A DNA stretch of 64,000 nt from Micromonospora sp. WMMD812 (lineage in GTDB: Bacteria > Actinomycetota > Actinomycetes > Mycobacteriales > Micromonosporaceae): the NCBI RefSeq assembly GCF_027497215.1, contig NZ_CP114904.1, positions 6,788,501-6,852,500 on the forward strand. The letters are read 5' to 3'. Below are positions 18,166-25,730 of the stretch, in pieces (within the stretch, counting starts at the first letter, position 1; each line of letters starts with the position of its first letter). Under the pieces are notes generated by a model that was not told the DNA's origin, ran no database searches, and was given only the letters and a program-made list of their open reading frames with translations. A program made the position numbers and the translations under genes.

Positions 18166-19374
18166 GTGGCTGACATCGTGCTCGACAAAGTGAGCAAGAG
18201 GTTCCCGGACGGGACCGTGGCGGTGCAGGACGTCGACCTGGAGATCGCCGACGGCGAGTTCGTGATCCTGGTCGGACCCTCCGGCTGCGGGAAGTCCACC
18301 ACACTCAACATGATCGCCGGGTTGGAGGACATCAGCTCCGGCGAGCTGCGGATCGGTGGCGAGCGGGTCAACGACCGGGCGCCGCGGGAGCGGGACATCG
18401 CCATGGTCTTCCAGTCCTACGCCCTCTACCCGAACATGACCGTCCGGGAGAACATGGCCTTCCCGCTGCGGCTGGCGAAGCTGGACAAGGAGACGATCAA
18501 CGACAAGGTGGCGGAGGCGGCGAAGGTCCTGGAGCTGACCCCGCTGCTGGACCGCAGGCCGGCCAACCTCTCCGGTGGCCAGCGGCAGCGGGTCGCGATG
18601 GGCCGGGCGATCGTCCGGCAGCCCAAGGCCTTCCTGATGGACGAGCCGCTGTCCAATCTGGACGCCAAGCTGCGGGTGCAGATGCGTACGGTGGTGTCCC
18701 GCCTGCAGAAGCAGCTCAGCACCACCACCGTCTACGTCACCCACGACCAGACCGAGGCGATGACTCTCGGCGACCGGGTGGTCATCATGCGCGGCGGGGC
18801 GGTGCAGCAGGTCGGCCCGCCGCAGGAGCTGTACGACCACCCGCGCAACCTGTTCGTGGCCGGTTTCATCGGCTCGCCGTCGATGAACTTCCTGCACGCC
18901 GCCGTGGAGGAGGGCAGGCTGCGGACGGCTCTCGGTGACGTGCCGGTCGGCGACCGGCTCCGGCGGCAGCTGGAGGGCGCGGACGCGCCCCGGGAACTGA
19001 TCCTCGGCGTCCGGCCCGAGCACTTCGAGGACGCCGAGCTGGTCGACGAGGAGACCCGCCGGCGGGGCATGGAGTTCGAGGCCCCGGTCGAGATCGTCGA
19101 GTCGATGGGCTCGGACAAGTACGTCTACTTCACCGTCGAGGGCGAGCGGGCCAGCGCCGCCGAGCTGGAGGAGTTGGCCGCCGACGCGGGCGCGGCCGAC
19201 TTCACCGGAGCCGGGGCCAGCCTGGTCACCCGGCTGTCGGCGGAGTCGCCCGTGGCCGAGGGGCAGAGCCGGCGAGTCTGGTTCAACCTGGAGAAGATCC
19301 ACCTGTTCGACCCGTCGAACGGCCGCAACCTGACGCTGCACGAGGGCCGCGCCGCGGGGGCGCTGGTCGACTGA
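18166..19374 (+). CDS. ABC transporter ATP-binding protein (MsmK/UgpC type)
   Basis: A roughly 402-residue ATPase: Walker A GPSGCGKST, signature LSGGQRQRVAMGRA, Walker B FLMDEPLSNLDAK and switch His in VYVTHDQTEAM. The C-terminal 150 residues form the MalK-like regulatory domain (LGVRPEHFEDAELV, PVEIVESMGSDKYVYF), as in proteins that energise sugar importers. The GTG at 18166 is chosen because GGTGG lies 6 bases before it; an in-frame GTG at 18157 is less well placed. In many actinomycetes one such ATPase serves several importers; here it is linked to its own permeases. Confidence 0.92.
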   Translation: MADIVLDKVSKRFPDGTVAVQDVDLEIADGEFVILVGPSGCGKSTTLNMIAGLEDISSGELRIGGERVNDRAPRERDIAMVFQSYALYPNMTVRENMAFPLRLAKLDKETINDKVAEAAKVLELTPLLDRRPANLSGGQRQRVAMGRAIVRQPKAFLMDEPLSNLDAKLRVQMRTVVSRLQKQLSTTTVYVTHDQTEAMTLGDRVVIMRGGAVQQVGPPQELYDHPRNLFVAGFIGSPSMNFLHAAVEEGRLRTALGDVPVGDRLRRQLEGADAPRELILGVRPEHFEDAELVDEETRRRGMEFEAPVEIVESMGSDKYVYFTVEGERASAAELEELAADAGAADFTGAGASLVTRLSAESPVAEGQSRRVWFNLEKIHLFDPSNGRNLTLHEGRAAGALVD

Positions 19375-19389
19375 GGACGCACGGCACAC

Positions 19390-19421
19390 GGGGCCGGCGG
19401 GGCGGGTGCCCGGCCGGCCCC
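19390..19421 (+). terminator. Probable terminator hairpin after the sugar ABC operon
   Basis: GGGGCCGGC (19390-19398) pairs perfectly with GCCGGCCCC (19413-19421) 15 bases after the ATPase stop codon. There is no T-tract, which is usual for this group. Confidence 0.5.
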
Positions 19422-19570
19422 GCCGTCTCGGTGCCCCCCAAGCGACGGACGTCTATGACACGATGACCGCCGATGCATGCGGTGACGCCACGTGTGGCGG
19501 CGCCGCCTCTCCGTCGCTGCCAGCCGCGGCGGATCCGGGTCAGGACGACGTAGAACGGGGTGCAACGTCA

Positions 19571-20095
19571 GTGAAGATTCCTTCGTGGAGGGCTGCTGTC
19601 GCCGGCGGCGGAGCGCTTCTGCTCGCCAGCGCGGCGGCGGCGGTGGTGGGTCAACTCCCCTCGGCCGCCGAGGACACGCCGCCCGGCATCGAGGAGGACT
19701 ACAGCTACCCGGGTGCCGCGAAGGTGCTGGCCGACAAGGGCATCACGCTCGTCAAGGGTGACGGCCACATCGTGCTCGCCGACTGCGGCGCCAATCCGAA
19801 CAACCCCCCGGCGGATCTGATCCTGGTCCAGAGCAACGACCTCAGCCTCCCGGCGGGCAGCAACTTCTGCTTTCGTCCGAAGGGGACGTCGGGCTACCTG
19901 ACGATGGAGATCCCGATGGTCTACTTCGTCCGCGGAGACAGCACCAACACGGTCGCGGCGAAGGTCGAGGTCGCGGACGATCCGACGGTCGTCGAGGTCG
20001 AGCAGGTCGACCCGGGCGAGTGGCAGCCCGTGGGCATCGGGCAGTCGCGCGGCGACGCCACCATCCTCGAGCTGCGTTTCCCCTTCACGTCCTGA
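19571..20095 (+). CDS. Secreted protein of unknown function
   Basis: A 174-residue protein with a signal peptide (VKIPSWRAAVAGGGALLLAS, hydrophobic through about residue 28) followed by a mature domain of about 140 residues. The mature part contains PGAAKVLADKGITLVKGDGHIVLADCG and FCFRPKGTSGYLTMEIPMVYFVRG, with two cysteines that could form a disulfide. I do not recognise the family. The GTG start is chosen because it gives a normal signal peptide; upstream in-frame ATG codons would place a charged tail before it. It is followed 32 bases later by another unknown gene on the same strand. Confidence 0.72.
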   Translation: MKIPSWRAAVAGGGALLLASAAAAVVGQLPSAAEDTPPGIEEDYSYPGAAKVLADKGITLVKGDGHIVLADCGANPNNPPADLILVQSNDLSLPAGSNFCFRPKGTSGYLTMEIPMVYFVRGDSTNTVAAKVEVADDPTVVEVEQVDPGEWQPVGIGQSRGDATILELRFPFTS

Positions 20096-20114
20096 CGTGT
20101 CCACCCAAGGTGGC

Positions 20115-20120
20115 TAGGGT
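20115..20120 (+). promoter_or_regulatory. -10 box (TAGGGT) of a probable leaderless transcript
   Basis: TAGGGT ends 7 bases before the GTG at 20128, which therefore is probably the first codon of its own mRNA. Confidence 0.5.
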
Positions 20121-20127
20121 CGGGGCC

Positions 20128-20703
20128 GTGGCGATCGAGTGGACCAGCAGGGTGAACCGGGCTTTCCTCCTGCGTGACGCGCTCGACCTGACGGGCGTCC
20201 GGTTGGCCGAGTTGGTCGGCCGGCCGGACGCCCGCGGGCGGGTCGAGGCGCGCGAGGCGAGCGCCGCTCGGCGCCGGGGCGGGACCAGCGGCCCGGTTCC
20301 GGAGTCGGTTCTCCGGCTGCGCATCGACCCCGAACGGGTGGAACCGCCGCCACCCGGCGCGTACCTCACGGTCGTCGCCGACGCGTTCGTCGAGGTCCTC
20401 GACTGGAAGGCCGCGGCGCTGGTGAGTGTCGGCCAGGTCGACCCACGGTCGGAGGATCCGGAGACCGGTCTGTTCGCGTCGGTGGCCGCCGCACGCACAC
20501 CGGCGTCGCAGGTGCTGGCGATCGCCGCGACGATCGCGCTGGCCGAGTGCGGCGGCGGGGAGGTCATCGACGAGTACGGCTACCTGTCCGACGCCCGGCT
20601 GAACGCCCCGGTCGGGCTGCGTGAGCGGTTGCGCGTGCCGGCTCCGCAGGAATCCGTCGACGCCGGAATCGACGCGGTGCTGGCCCGGACCCGCCTGACC
20701 TGA
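20128..20703 (+). CDS. Protein of unknown function (191 residues)
   Basis: A soluble 191-residue protein beginning VAIEWTSRVNRAFLLRDALD. It has an Arg/Ala-rich stretch at about residues 35-55 and a helical, Ala-rich C-terminal half (ASQVLAIAATIALAECGGGEVIDEYGYL). It has no signal peptide, membrane segment or catalytic motif that I recognise. The start is placed at the GTG 7 bases after a TAGGGT box, which removes an upstream in-frame extension that overlaps the previous gene. The link to the preceding secreted protein is only proximity. Confidence 0.65.
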   Translation: MAIEWTSRVNRAFLLRDALDLTGVRLAELVGRPDARGRVEAREASAARRRGGTSGPVPESVLRLRIDPERVEPPPPGAYLTVVADAFVEVLDWKAAALVSVGQVDPRSEDPETGLFASVAAARTPASQVLAIAATIALAECGGGEVIDEYGYLSDARLNAPVGLRERLRVPAPQESVDAGIDAVLARTRLT

Positions 20704-20761
20704 GGAAAGCGGCTGCCGGCACCGTCCGGTCGGCGCTGGCCCTGTCGGCCCGGCTCGGCGC

Positions 20762-21871
20762 TCAGCCGTTCCAGTCGACCCGCGACGGGCGGCCCAGGAA
20801 GTCGGCGTACCGGTCCAGGGCACGCTCGACGCCCGCCCGGGTCCGCTGGTCGAGGGGCGCCAGCGGAGACACGGTGACCGTCACCCGGGTCTTGCCGACG
20901 GCCCGTTTCCACACGCCCACCACCCGCCCGCCGTGCACGACGGTGGCCTGGAAGACGCCGTTGCCGCCCGGCACGATCGCGGCCTTGTGCGCCGCGTCGA
21001 GCATCAACGCGCGGTCCTTGTAGCCGAGCAGGTATTCGTCGAAGCCGGGCAGCACCAGGAGGTCGTCGACGGGGGCCCGGGGCGCGTCGAGCAGGGCGGC
21101 GTCGACGAGCATCTCCGCCCCGTCGACCAGGACGGTGGCGAGGGCGTCGCCGGCCGCGACCAGGCCACGGCGGGCGTCGGTGAGCGTCAACCCGGTCCAG
21201 CCGGCGAACTCGCGGGCGGTGATCGGGCCGTGGGACCGCGCGTAGCGGCGCGCGAGCAGGGCCAGCGCCTCGTTGCGGTCGGGCCGGTGCGGCGCGGGCG
21301 CCCACTCGTCGAGCAGCGCGAAGGTCTGCTCGGTGCCGATGGTCGGCGCGAGGCAGGTCACCCCGCGCACGCTCGCATACCAGAGCAGGTGGTAACCGCG
21401 CTGGCCGCCGGTGCCGATGCCGGCCTTCTCCAGCAGGGCCAGGCACTCCGCACGGGTCAGCCGCCCGCCACCGGCCAGCGCGCCGCCGAGCGTCTCGACC
21501 GCCCGGTCCGCGTCGGTCGCCGCGAGACCGAGCGCCGCCCGGCGGGTCGCCGCGCCGGCCAGCGAGCGTACGCCGGTGAGCTCCAGCATCCAGCGCGCGT
21601 CACGCGGCGGGACGAGGTGGATCGTGCCCCGCATCGGCCAGGTGCGCAGCGCCTCCCGCCGTTCCAGCGCGGCCTGCACGTCGACCTGGGTGAGAGTGGG
21701 CAGGCGGGCGCCGAGCGACCAGAGCCCGCTCGCCAGGTCCTGCGCCTGCATGGCACCGAACCACTCGACCACCTCGGCCACGGTGCCCGGCCGGGCGTCG
21801 GGGTGTGGGCGCAGCAGCAGGCTGGTCATCCGCAGGGCGAGCGCTTCGCTCGCCGTCAGCCGCACGGGCAT
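20762..21871 (-). CDS. Winged-helix DNA-binding domain protein (HTH_42/YcaQ-like)
   Basis: A 369-residue protein with the landmarks of the HTH_42 family: VVEWFGAMQAQDLASGLWSLGAR near residue 35, TWPMRGTIHLVPPRDARWML near residue 75, and PGFDEYLLGYKDRALML near residue 280. Some relatives (YcaQ/AlkX type) are DNA glycosylases acting on crosslinks, but many actinomycete members are uncharacterised and lack the QxQ catalytic pair. The MQAQD segment here keeps a similar Q.Q spacing, so a repair role is possible but not established. GAAAGGCGG precedes the ATG. It stands alone on its strand. Confidence 0.8.
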   Translation of the reverse strand: MPVRLTASEALALRMTSLLLRPHPDARPGTVAEVVEWFGAMQAQDLASGLWSLGARLPTLTQVDVQAALERREALRTWPMRGTIHLVPPRDARWMLELTGVRSLAGAATRRAALGLAATDADRAVETLGGALAGGGRLTRAECLALLEKAGIGTGGQRGYHLLWYASVRGVTCLAPTIGTEQTFALLDEWAPAPHRPDRNEALALLARRYARSHGPITAREFAGWTGLTLTDARRGLVAAGDALATVLVDGAEMLVDAALLDAPRAPVDDLLVLPGFDEYLLGYKDRALMLDAAHKAAIVPGGNGVFQATVVHGGRVVGVWKRAVGKTRVTVTVSPLAPLDQRTRAGVERALDRYADFLGRPSRVDWNG

Positions 21872-22042
21872 CGGCCGCCTTTCGCCAGTCGTGGCGCCAG
21901 CCTAGGCGAGCGCACTGACATCCCCGCCCCCCGCGCGCCCGTCCGCCGGCGTTTGATCCGCGCCGCTGCTCAGGCATAAGGGCCAGTTCAGGGGGGATGC
22001 GACGGGGCAAGTGCGCGCGCCGCGCGTGCGGGAGGGAGAGTC

Positions 22043-22426
22043 ATGACTGCGTCCAGCGAGCCGATGCGGGGCGGGGCGCAGGCCCGGTCCCGGGCCGATC
22101 GCACCCCGGCCAAGACCAGCGCCGCCGCGACCTTCGCACTGGTGTTCGGCGTGTCCGCCCTGATCTGCGTGCTGACCGCGATCCTGGCGTGGGCCGGGAT
22201 CATCCTCGGCATCATCGGGATCATCGTCGGCATCTTCGGGCTTCGGATGGCCGCCCGGCCGGGCGTCACCGGTCGGGGAGTGACCATCGGCGGCCTCACG
22301 CTCAGCATCATCGCGCTGATACTCGGGCTGGTCTTCATCGCCGGCGTCACCACGTTCCTCAACAACGAGGGGGCGGTGGACCGGCTCCAGCAGCAGGTCG
22401 ACGATCTGCGGTCGCGGGTGAGCTGA
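22043..22426 (+). CDS. Small membrane protein, DUF4190-like
   Basis: A 127-residue protein with a charged N-terminus (about 30 residues), two hydrophobic segments (FALVFGVSALICVLTAILAW with WAGIILGIIGIIVGIFGLRM, and LTLSIIALILGLVFIAGV) and a short C-terminal coiled tail (AVDRLQQQVDDLRSRVS). The Gly/Ile-rich pair of helices around GLRMAARPG is typical of DUF4190 membrane proteins, whose function is unknown. GGGAGGGAGAG sits just before the ATG. It is a single-gene unit followed by a long hairpin. Confidence 0.75.
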   Translation: MTASSEPMRGGAQARSRADRTPAKTSAAATFALVFGVSALICVLTAILAWAGIILGIIGIIVGIFGLRMAARPGVTGRGVTIGGLTLSIIALILGLVFIAGVTTFLNNEGAVDRLQQQVDDLRSRVS

Positions 22427-22487
22427 GGCGGCGTGGGGCGGGGCGCGGGGCCGGAACCGGCCCGGCGCCACGGCCCCGGCGGCCCCT

Positions 22488-22527
22488 GATCGCGCTGCGC
22501 CAGCCCCGTTGCCGGCGGAGCGCGATC
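22488..22527 (+). terminator. Hairpin after the DUF4190-like gene
   Basis: GATCGCGCT (22488-22496) pairs perfectly with AGCGCGATC (22519-22527), and the inner GCGCC/GGCGG can extend the stem. It lies 60 bases after the stop codon. Confidence 0.5.
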
Positions 22528-22628
22528 CCCCGTTCAGGTTCACCGGCGCGGGGCGGCGGTCTCCCGCCGGTGCCGGTGCGACCAGGATCCTCGTCCGCCG
22601 ACTTCAGCGGGACGGCAGACATCGGAAC

Positions 22629-22650
22629 TTGCGGAAATCTTGAGTTGCGG
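22629..22650. promoter_or_regulatory. Direct repeat TTGCGG upstream of wrbA
   Basis: In the 408-base gap 22427-22834 the only other visible structure is an AT-richer block with TTGCGG at 22629-22634 and 22645-22650, which could be a regulator site. No protein was identified for it. Confidence 0.2.
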
Positions 22651-22834
22651 CAAGCAATCCGGCGAAAAGTTTCACGCGAGTCGAACCGGCGGTGCGGCAC
22701 GCGCGGTCGACGGGCACTTTCGCCCGGGGCCGACTTCGGCCGCGAGGGGTCGCGTACGCGGGCCGTGGGCGTTTTCCGGCGTGGGCAACGGGTAGTCGCG
22801 GGAGCCGATTCGAGTCGGGAAGGGGACCCATCTG

Positions 22835-23449
22835 ATGGCCCAGATCAAGGTAGCGGTGATCTACTACAGCGCCACCGGCATCACGTACCAGATGGCGCAG
22901 GCGGCCTGCGAGGCCGCCGGTGACGCGGGCGCGGACGTACGTCTGCGCAAGGTGCGCGAGCTGGCGCCGGACGAGGCGATCCGCTCCAATTCCGGCTGGC
23001 AGGCGCACCACCTGGAGACGCAGGACGTGCCCGAGGCGCAGCTGGACGACCTCTCCTGGGCCGATGTGGTGATCTTCGGGACGCCCACCCGGTACGGGGT
23101 GATGGCCGCCCAGCTCAAGCAGTTCATCGACACCAGCGGGCCGCTGTGGGCGCAGGGCGCCCTGGCGAACAAGATCTATTCCGGGTTCTGCTCGACGGCC
23201 ACCCGGCACGGCGGCCAGGAGGCGACCCTGCTGTCGATGTTCAACATCTTCTACCACTGGGGCGGGATCGTGGTCACCCCCGGCTACACCGACACGAGCC
23301 AGTTCATCGCCGGTAACCCGTACGGCGCGTCGCACACCAGCAACAACGGGGAGGTCGCGCCGGACGACATCGCGCTGACCGCCACCGCGCTGACCGCCCG
23401 ACGGGCCGTGCAGATCGGTCAGGCCGTGAAGAAGGGTCTGGCCGGCTGA
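22835..23449 (+). CDS. wrbA: NAD(P)H:quinone oxidoreductase (WrbA)
   Basis: A 204-residue flavodoxin-fold protein. The FMN phosphate loop is YYSATGITYQMAQA at residues 9-22; later FMN contacts are in FGTPTRYGVMAAQLKQFIDTSG and STATRHGGQEATLLSMFNIFYHWG, both diagnostic for WrbA. It reduces quinones by two electrons with NAD(P)H and protects against quinone stress in the cytoplasm. GGAAGGGG lies about 8 bases before the ATG. The gene is alone on its strand and faces the anthranilate synthase gene. Confidence 0.92.
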   Translation: MAQIKVAVIYYSATGITYQMAQAACEAAGDAGADVRLRKVRELAPDEAIRSNSGWQAHHLETQDVPEAQLDDLSWADVVIFGTPTRYGVMAAQLKQFIDTSGPLWAQGALANKIYSGFCSTATRHGGQEATLLSMFNIFYHWGGIVVTPGYTDTSQFIAGNPYGASHTSNNGEVAPDDIALTATALTARRAVQIGQAVKKGLAG

Positions 23450-23458
23450 GCGGGTGAC

Positions 23459-23499
23459 CCGGTGACCGGCCGGGGGCTCTCGGCCCGACCGGCCACCGG
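23459..23499. terminator. Bidirectional terminator-like hairpin
   Basis: CCGGTGACCGG (23459-23469) pairs with CCGGCCACCGG (23489-23499) with one mismatch, between the convergent wrbA and anthranilate synthase genes. Confidence 0.5.
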
Positions 23500-23530
23500 T
23501 GGTGTCCGCTCTACCCGCGGTACGGGCGAC

Positions 23531-25477
23531 CTATGCCCGCCCCGCCGTCGACGGCTGGGGAACGGCCGCGCCCGACGGCGCCGGGTCGCCGCGGTCGGGC
23601 GGAAGCAACCGGGTCAGCAGGTCGGCCAGCACGGCCATCCCGTCCGGGCTGAGCACCGACTCCGGGTGGAACTGCACCCCGGCGAAGCCACGGCCGCGTA
23701 ACGCGTGCACCGCGCCGTCGGCCGCGTCGCGGGCCAACTCCACCTGCCCGTACGCGGTGTCCAACCGGTCGGTGTCGGCGCGGGCGGTGAACGTGGCGTA
23801 GAAGCCCACCCGGCGGGGCGTGCCGAAGAGCGTCACCTCGCGTTGCAGGCCCTGGTAGGGCGCGTTGCGGCGGTGCGGCGGCAGGCCGAGCAGCCCGGCG
23901 AGCAACTGGTGCCCGAGGCAGACCGCCAGGGTCGGGCGGCCGCCCGCCAGCAGGTCGGTGAGCAGTCCGCGCAGCGCCGTCATCTTCGGCTCGGTCGCGC
24001 TGCCCGGATCGCCCGGGCCGGGGCCGACCACGACCAGGTCGTACCCGTCGCAGGGGCCGGGCGCGTGCCACGGCATCAGCGTCACAACCAGGCCGAGCGC
24101 CCGCAGCTGGTGGGCCAGCATGCCGGTGAAGGTGTCCTCGCCGTCCACGATCAGCGCGCTGCGGCCGGCCAGCTGCGGCAGGACGGCCGCGCCCGGTGCC
24201 CGCTGGTCCAGCCAGAACCGGGCGAGTGGCGCGTTGCGAGCGGCGAGCGCGGCGCGTACGTCCGGATCGTCGGCCAGCCGGGCCGCCGGCCCTCGGCCGC
24301 CGCCGGGCGCCTCCGGGCCCAACCCGAGCGCGGCCAGCACCCCGGCGGCCTTGGCATGCGTCTCCGCGACCTCCCCGGCGGCGGTCGAGTGCCGCACCAG
24401 CGTGGCGCCCACCGGCACCCGGAGCGCGCCGGTGGGGGAGATCTCCGCGGTGCGGATCAGGATCGGCGCGTCCAGGGTCTGCCGGCCGGCGTCGTCGTGC
24501 CCGAGCAGGGCGAGCACCCCGGCGTAGTAGCGCCGCCCGGTGCGCTCGTGCCGGGCGATCACCCGGCAGGCGTTCTCCATCGGGCTGCCGGTGACGGTGG
24601 GCGCGAACATCGTCTCCCGCAGCACGTCCCGGACGTCCCGCGAGCCCCGCCCGGCGAGCAGGTACTCGGTGTGCGCCAGGTGGGACATCTCCTTCAGGTA
24701 CGGGCCGACCACCTGGCCGCCGTGCTCGGCGACCGTGGCCATCATCTTCAGCTCCTCGTCGAGCACCATGTACAGCTCCTCGACCTCCTTCGGGTCGGCG
24801 AGGAAGCGCAGCAGCGCGGCGCGGTCCGCCGTCGCGCCGGCGTGCCGGAAGGTGCCGCTGATCGGGCTCATCATGATCAGGCCGTCGTCGACGCTGACGT
24901 GCCGCTCCGGGCTGGCCCCGACCAGCACCCGCGCCCCTGTGTGGACCACGAAGGTCCAGTACGCGCCGCGCTCGCGCAGCAGCAGCCGGCGCAGCGCGGC
25001 GAGCGCGGCCACCAGCGGCGGATCCTGCACCGTGGCGGTCAACGTGCGGTGGATGACGAAGTTGGCGCCCTCGCCCCGGCCGATCTCCTCGGCCAGCACC
25101 CGGCCCACGGTGGCCGCGTAGTCGTCGTCGGTGACGTCGAACGCCGCGTCGGCCGTGCGTACCGGCCGGTCCGGCAGCGCGGCCAGCGCCTCGGCCAGAC
25201 CGATCCGCTCGTGCCGCGTCACCAGCAGGCACTCCAGTGGCACGCCGTCGTCGACGCAGGCGAAGCCCCGTTCGGTGATCTGCCGGTACGGCACCAGGGC
25301 CAGCGTCCGGGGGCCGGGCCGGTCGTCCGGCAGCGGGATGTCGCCCAGCCGGTCGACGGTGCGCACCGGGCCGGTGAACAGCTCCAGCTGGTCCGCGTCG
25401 GCGCGTCGGACCAGAGCGAACGGGCCCGGGTCGACGCCGCCGGACACCGCGGCGAGCAGGTCGTGCAGGTGGGTCAT
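23531..25477 (-). CDS. Fused anthranilate synthase family protein (TrpEG/PhzE-like)
   Basis: A 648-residue fusion. Residues about 100-420 are the chorismate-utilising (MST) domain (NFVIHRTLTATVQ, SPISGTFRHAG, TVTGSPMENACRVIARHE). Residues about 440-630 are a class I glutamine amidotransferase with nucleophile Cys in LAVCLGHQLLAG and the His-Glu pair in VQFHPESVLS. It should convert chorismate and glutamine to anthranilate or to aminodeoxyisochorismate as PhzE does; the sequence does not separate these. No other phenazine genes are nearby. The upstream trp attenuator argues for an anthranilate or tryptophan role. AGGAGA precedes the ATG. Confidence 0.87.
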   Translation of the reverse strand: MTHLHDLLAAVSGGVDPGPFALVRRADADQLELFTGPVRTVDRLGDIPLPDDRPGPRTLALVPYRQITERGFACVDDGVPLECLLVTRHERIGLAEALAALPDRPVRTADAAFDVTDDDYAATVGRVLAEEIGRGEGANFVIHRTLTATVQDPPLVAALAALRRLLLRERGAYWTFVVHTGARVLVGASPERHVSVDDGLIMMSPISGTFRHAGATADRAALLRFLADPKEVEELYMVLDEELKMMATVAEHGGQVVGPYLKEMSHLAHTEYLLAGRGSRDVRDVLRETMFAPTVTGSPMENACRVIARHERTGRRYYAGVLALLGHDDAGRQTLDAPILIRTAEISPTGALRVPVGATLVRHSTAAGEVAETHAKAAGVLAALGLGPEAPGGGRGPAARLADDPDVRAALAARNAPLARFWLDQRAPGAAVLPQLAGRSALIVDGEDTFTGMLAHQLRALGLVVTLMPWHAPGPCDGYDLVVVGPGPGDPGSATEPKMTALRGLLTDLLAGGRPTLAVCLGHQLLAGLLGLPPHRRNAPYQGLQREVTLFGTPRRVGFYATFTARADTDRLDTAYGQVELARDAADGAVHALRGRGFAGVQFHPESVLSPDGMAVLADLLTRLLPPDRGDPAPSGAAVPQPSTAGRA

Positions 25478-25535
25478 CGGATTCTCCTGGAGGCCGGGAG
25501 CCGCCGGCGGGGCGGCCCCGGGGCCGGGAGATCCG

Positions 25536-25627
25536 GCGACCGCCTCGACAGGCGGCCGCGTGGGAAGCTACGCGCGGAGGGTGGCCGCCGGGTCGGCGGG
25601 CCACCAGCAGGTCGGATGCGCGAGCAT
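25536..25627 (-). promoter_or_regulatory. trp-type transcription attenuator
   Basis: On the minus strand, a leader peptide with adjacent Trp codons is followed by competing hairpins. Region 1 (25605-25594, starting inside the TGGTGG codons) pairs with region 2 (25590-25580). Region 3 (25559-25550, GCGGCCGCCT) pairs with region 4 (25545-25536, AGGCGGTCGC). Region 2 can instead pair with region 3 through GGCGGCC/GGCCGCC. Ribosome stalling at the Trp codons would free region 2 and favour expression of the synthase. There is no long U-tract after region 4. Confidence 0.75.
25568..25627 (-). CDS. trpL: trp leader peptide (19 residues)
   Basis: The minus strand encodes MLAHPTCWWPADPAATLRA and a stop, ending 90 bases before the start codon of the anthranilate synthase gene. 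The adjacent Trp codons at positions 8-9 and the overlap of these codons with the first attenuator stem identify it as a leader peptide that senses charged tRNA-Trp. From memory, a Streptomyces trp leader of similar layout (M-x-A-H followed by a Trp cluster) has been reported before a fused anthranilate synthase gene, which supports the call. The peptide has no expected function beyond regulating the downstream gene. Confidence 0.78.
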   Translation of the reverse strand: MLAHPTCWWPADPAATLRA

Positions 25628-25716
25628 GCGACCACCCTACGCGGCGGGCGGTCGGCGGGGAAGCCGATCCGGGGTACGCCCGAGCCGACCAGCGCTTGCC
25701 CCAGGCGCGCAGCGGG

Positions 25717-25722
25717 TAACTT
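25717..25722 (+). promoter_or_regulatory. -10 box (TAACTT) of a probable leaderless transcript
   Basis: TAACTT ends 8 bases before the ATG at 25731. Confidence 0.45.
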
Positions 25723-25730
25723 GACCGGCG

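Noticed and set aside
22629..22650. TTGCGG direct repeats as a defined operator
   Set aside because: Too short and unsupported to name a regulator; listed only as a weak site.
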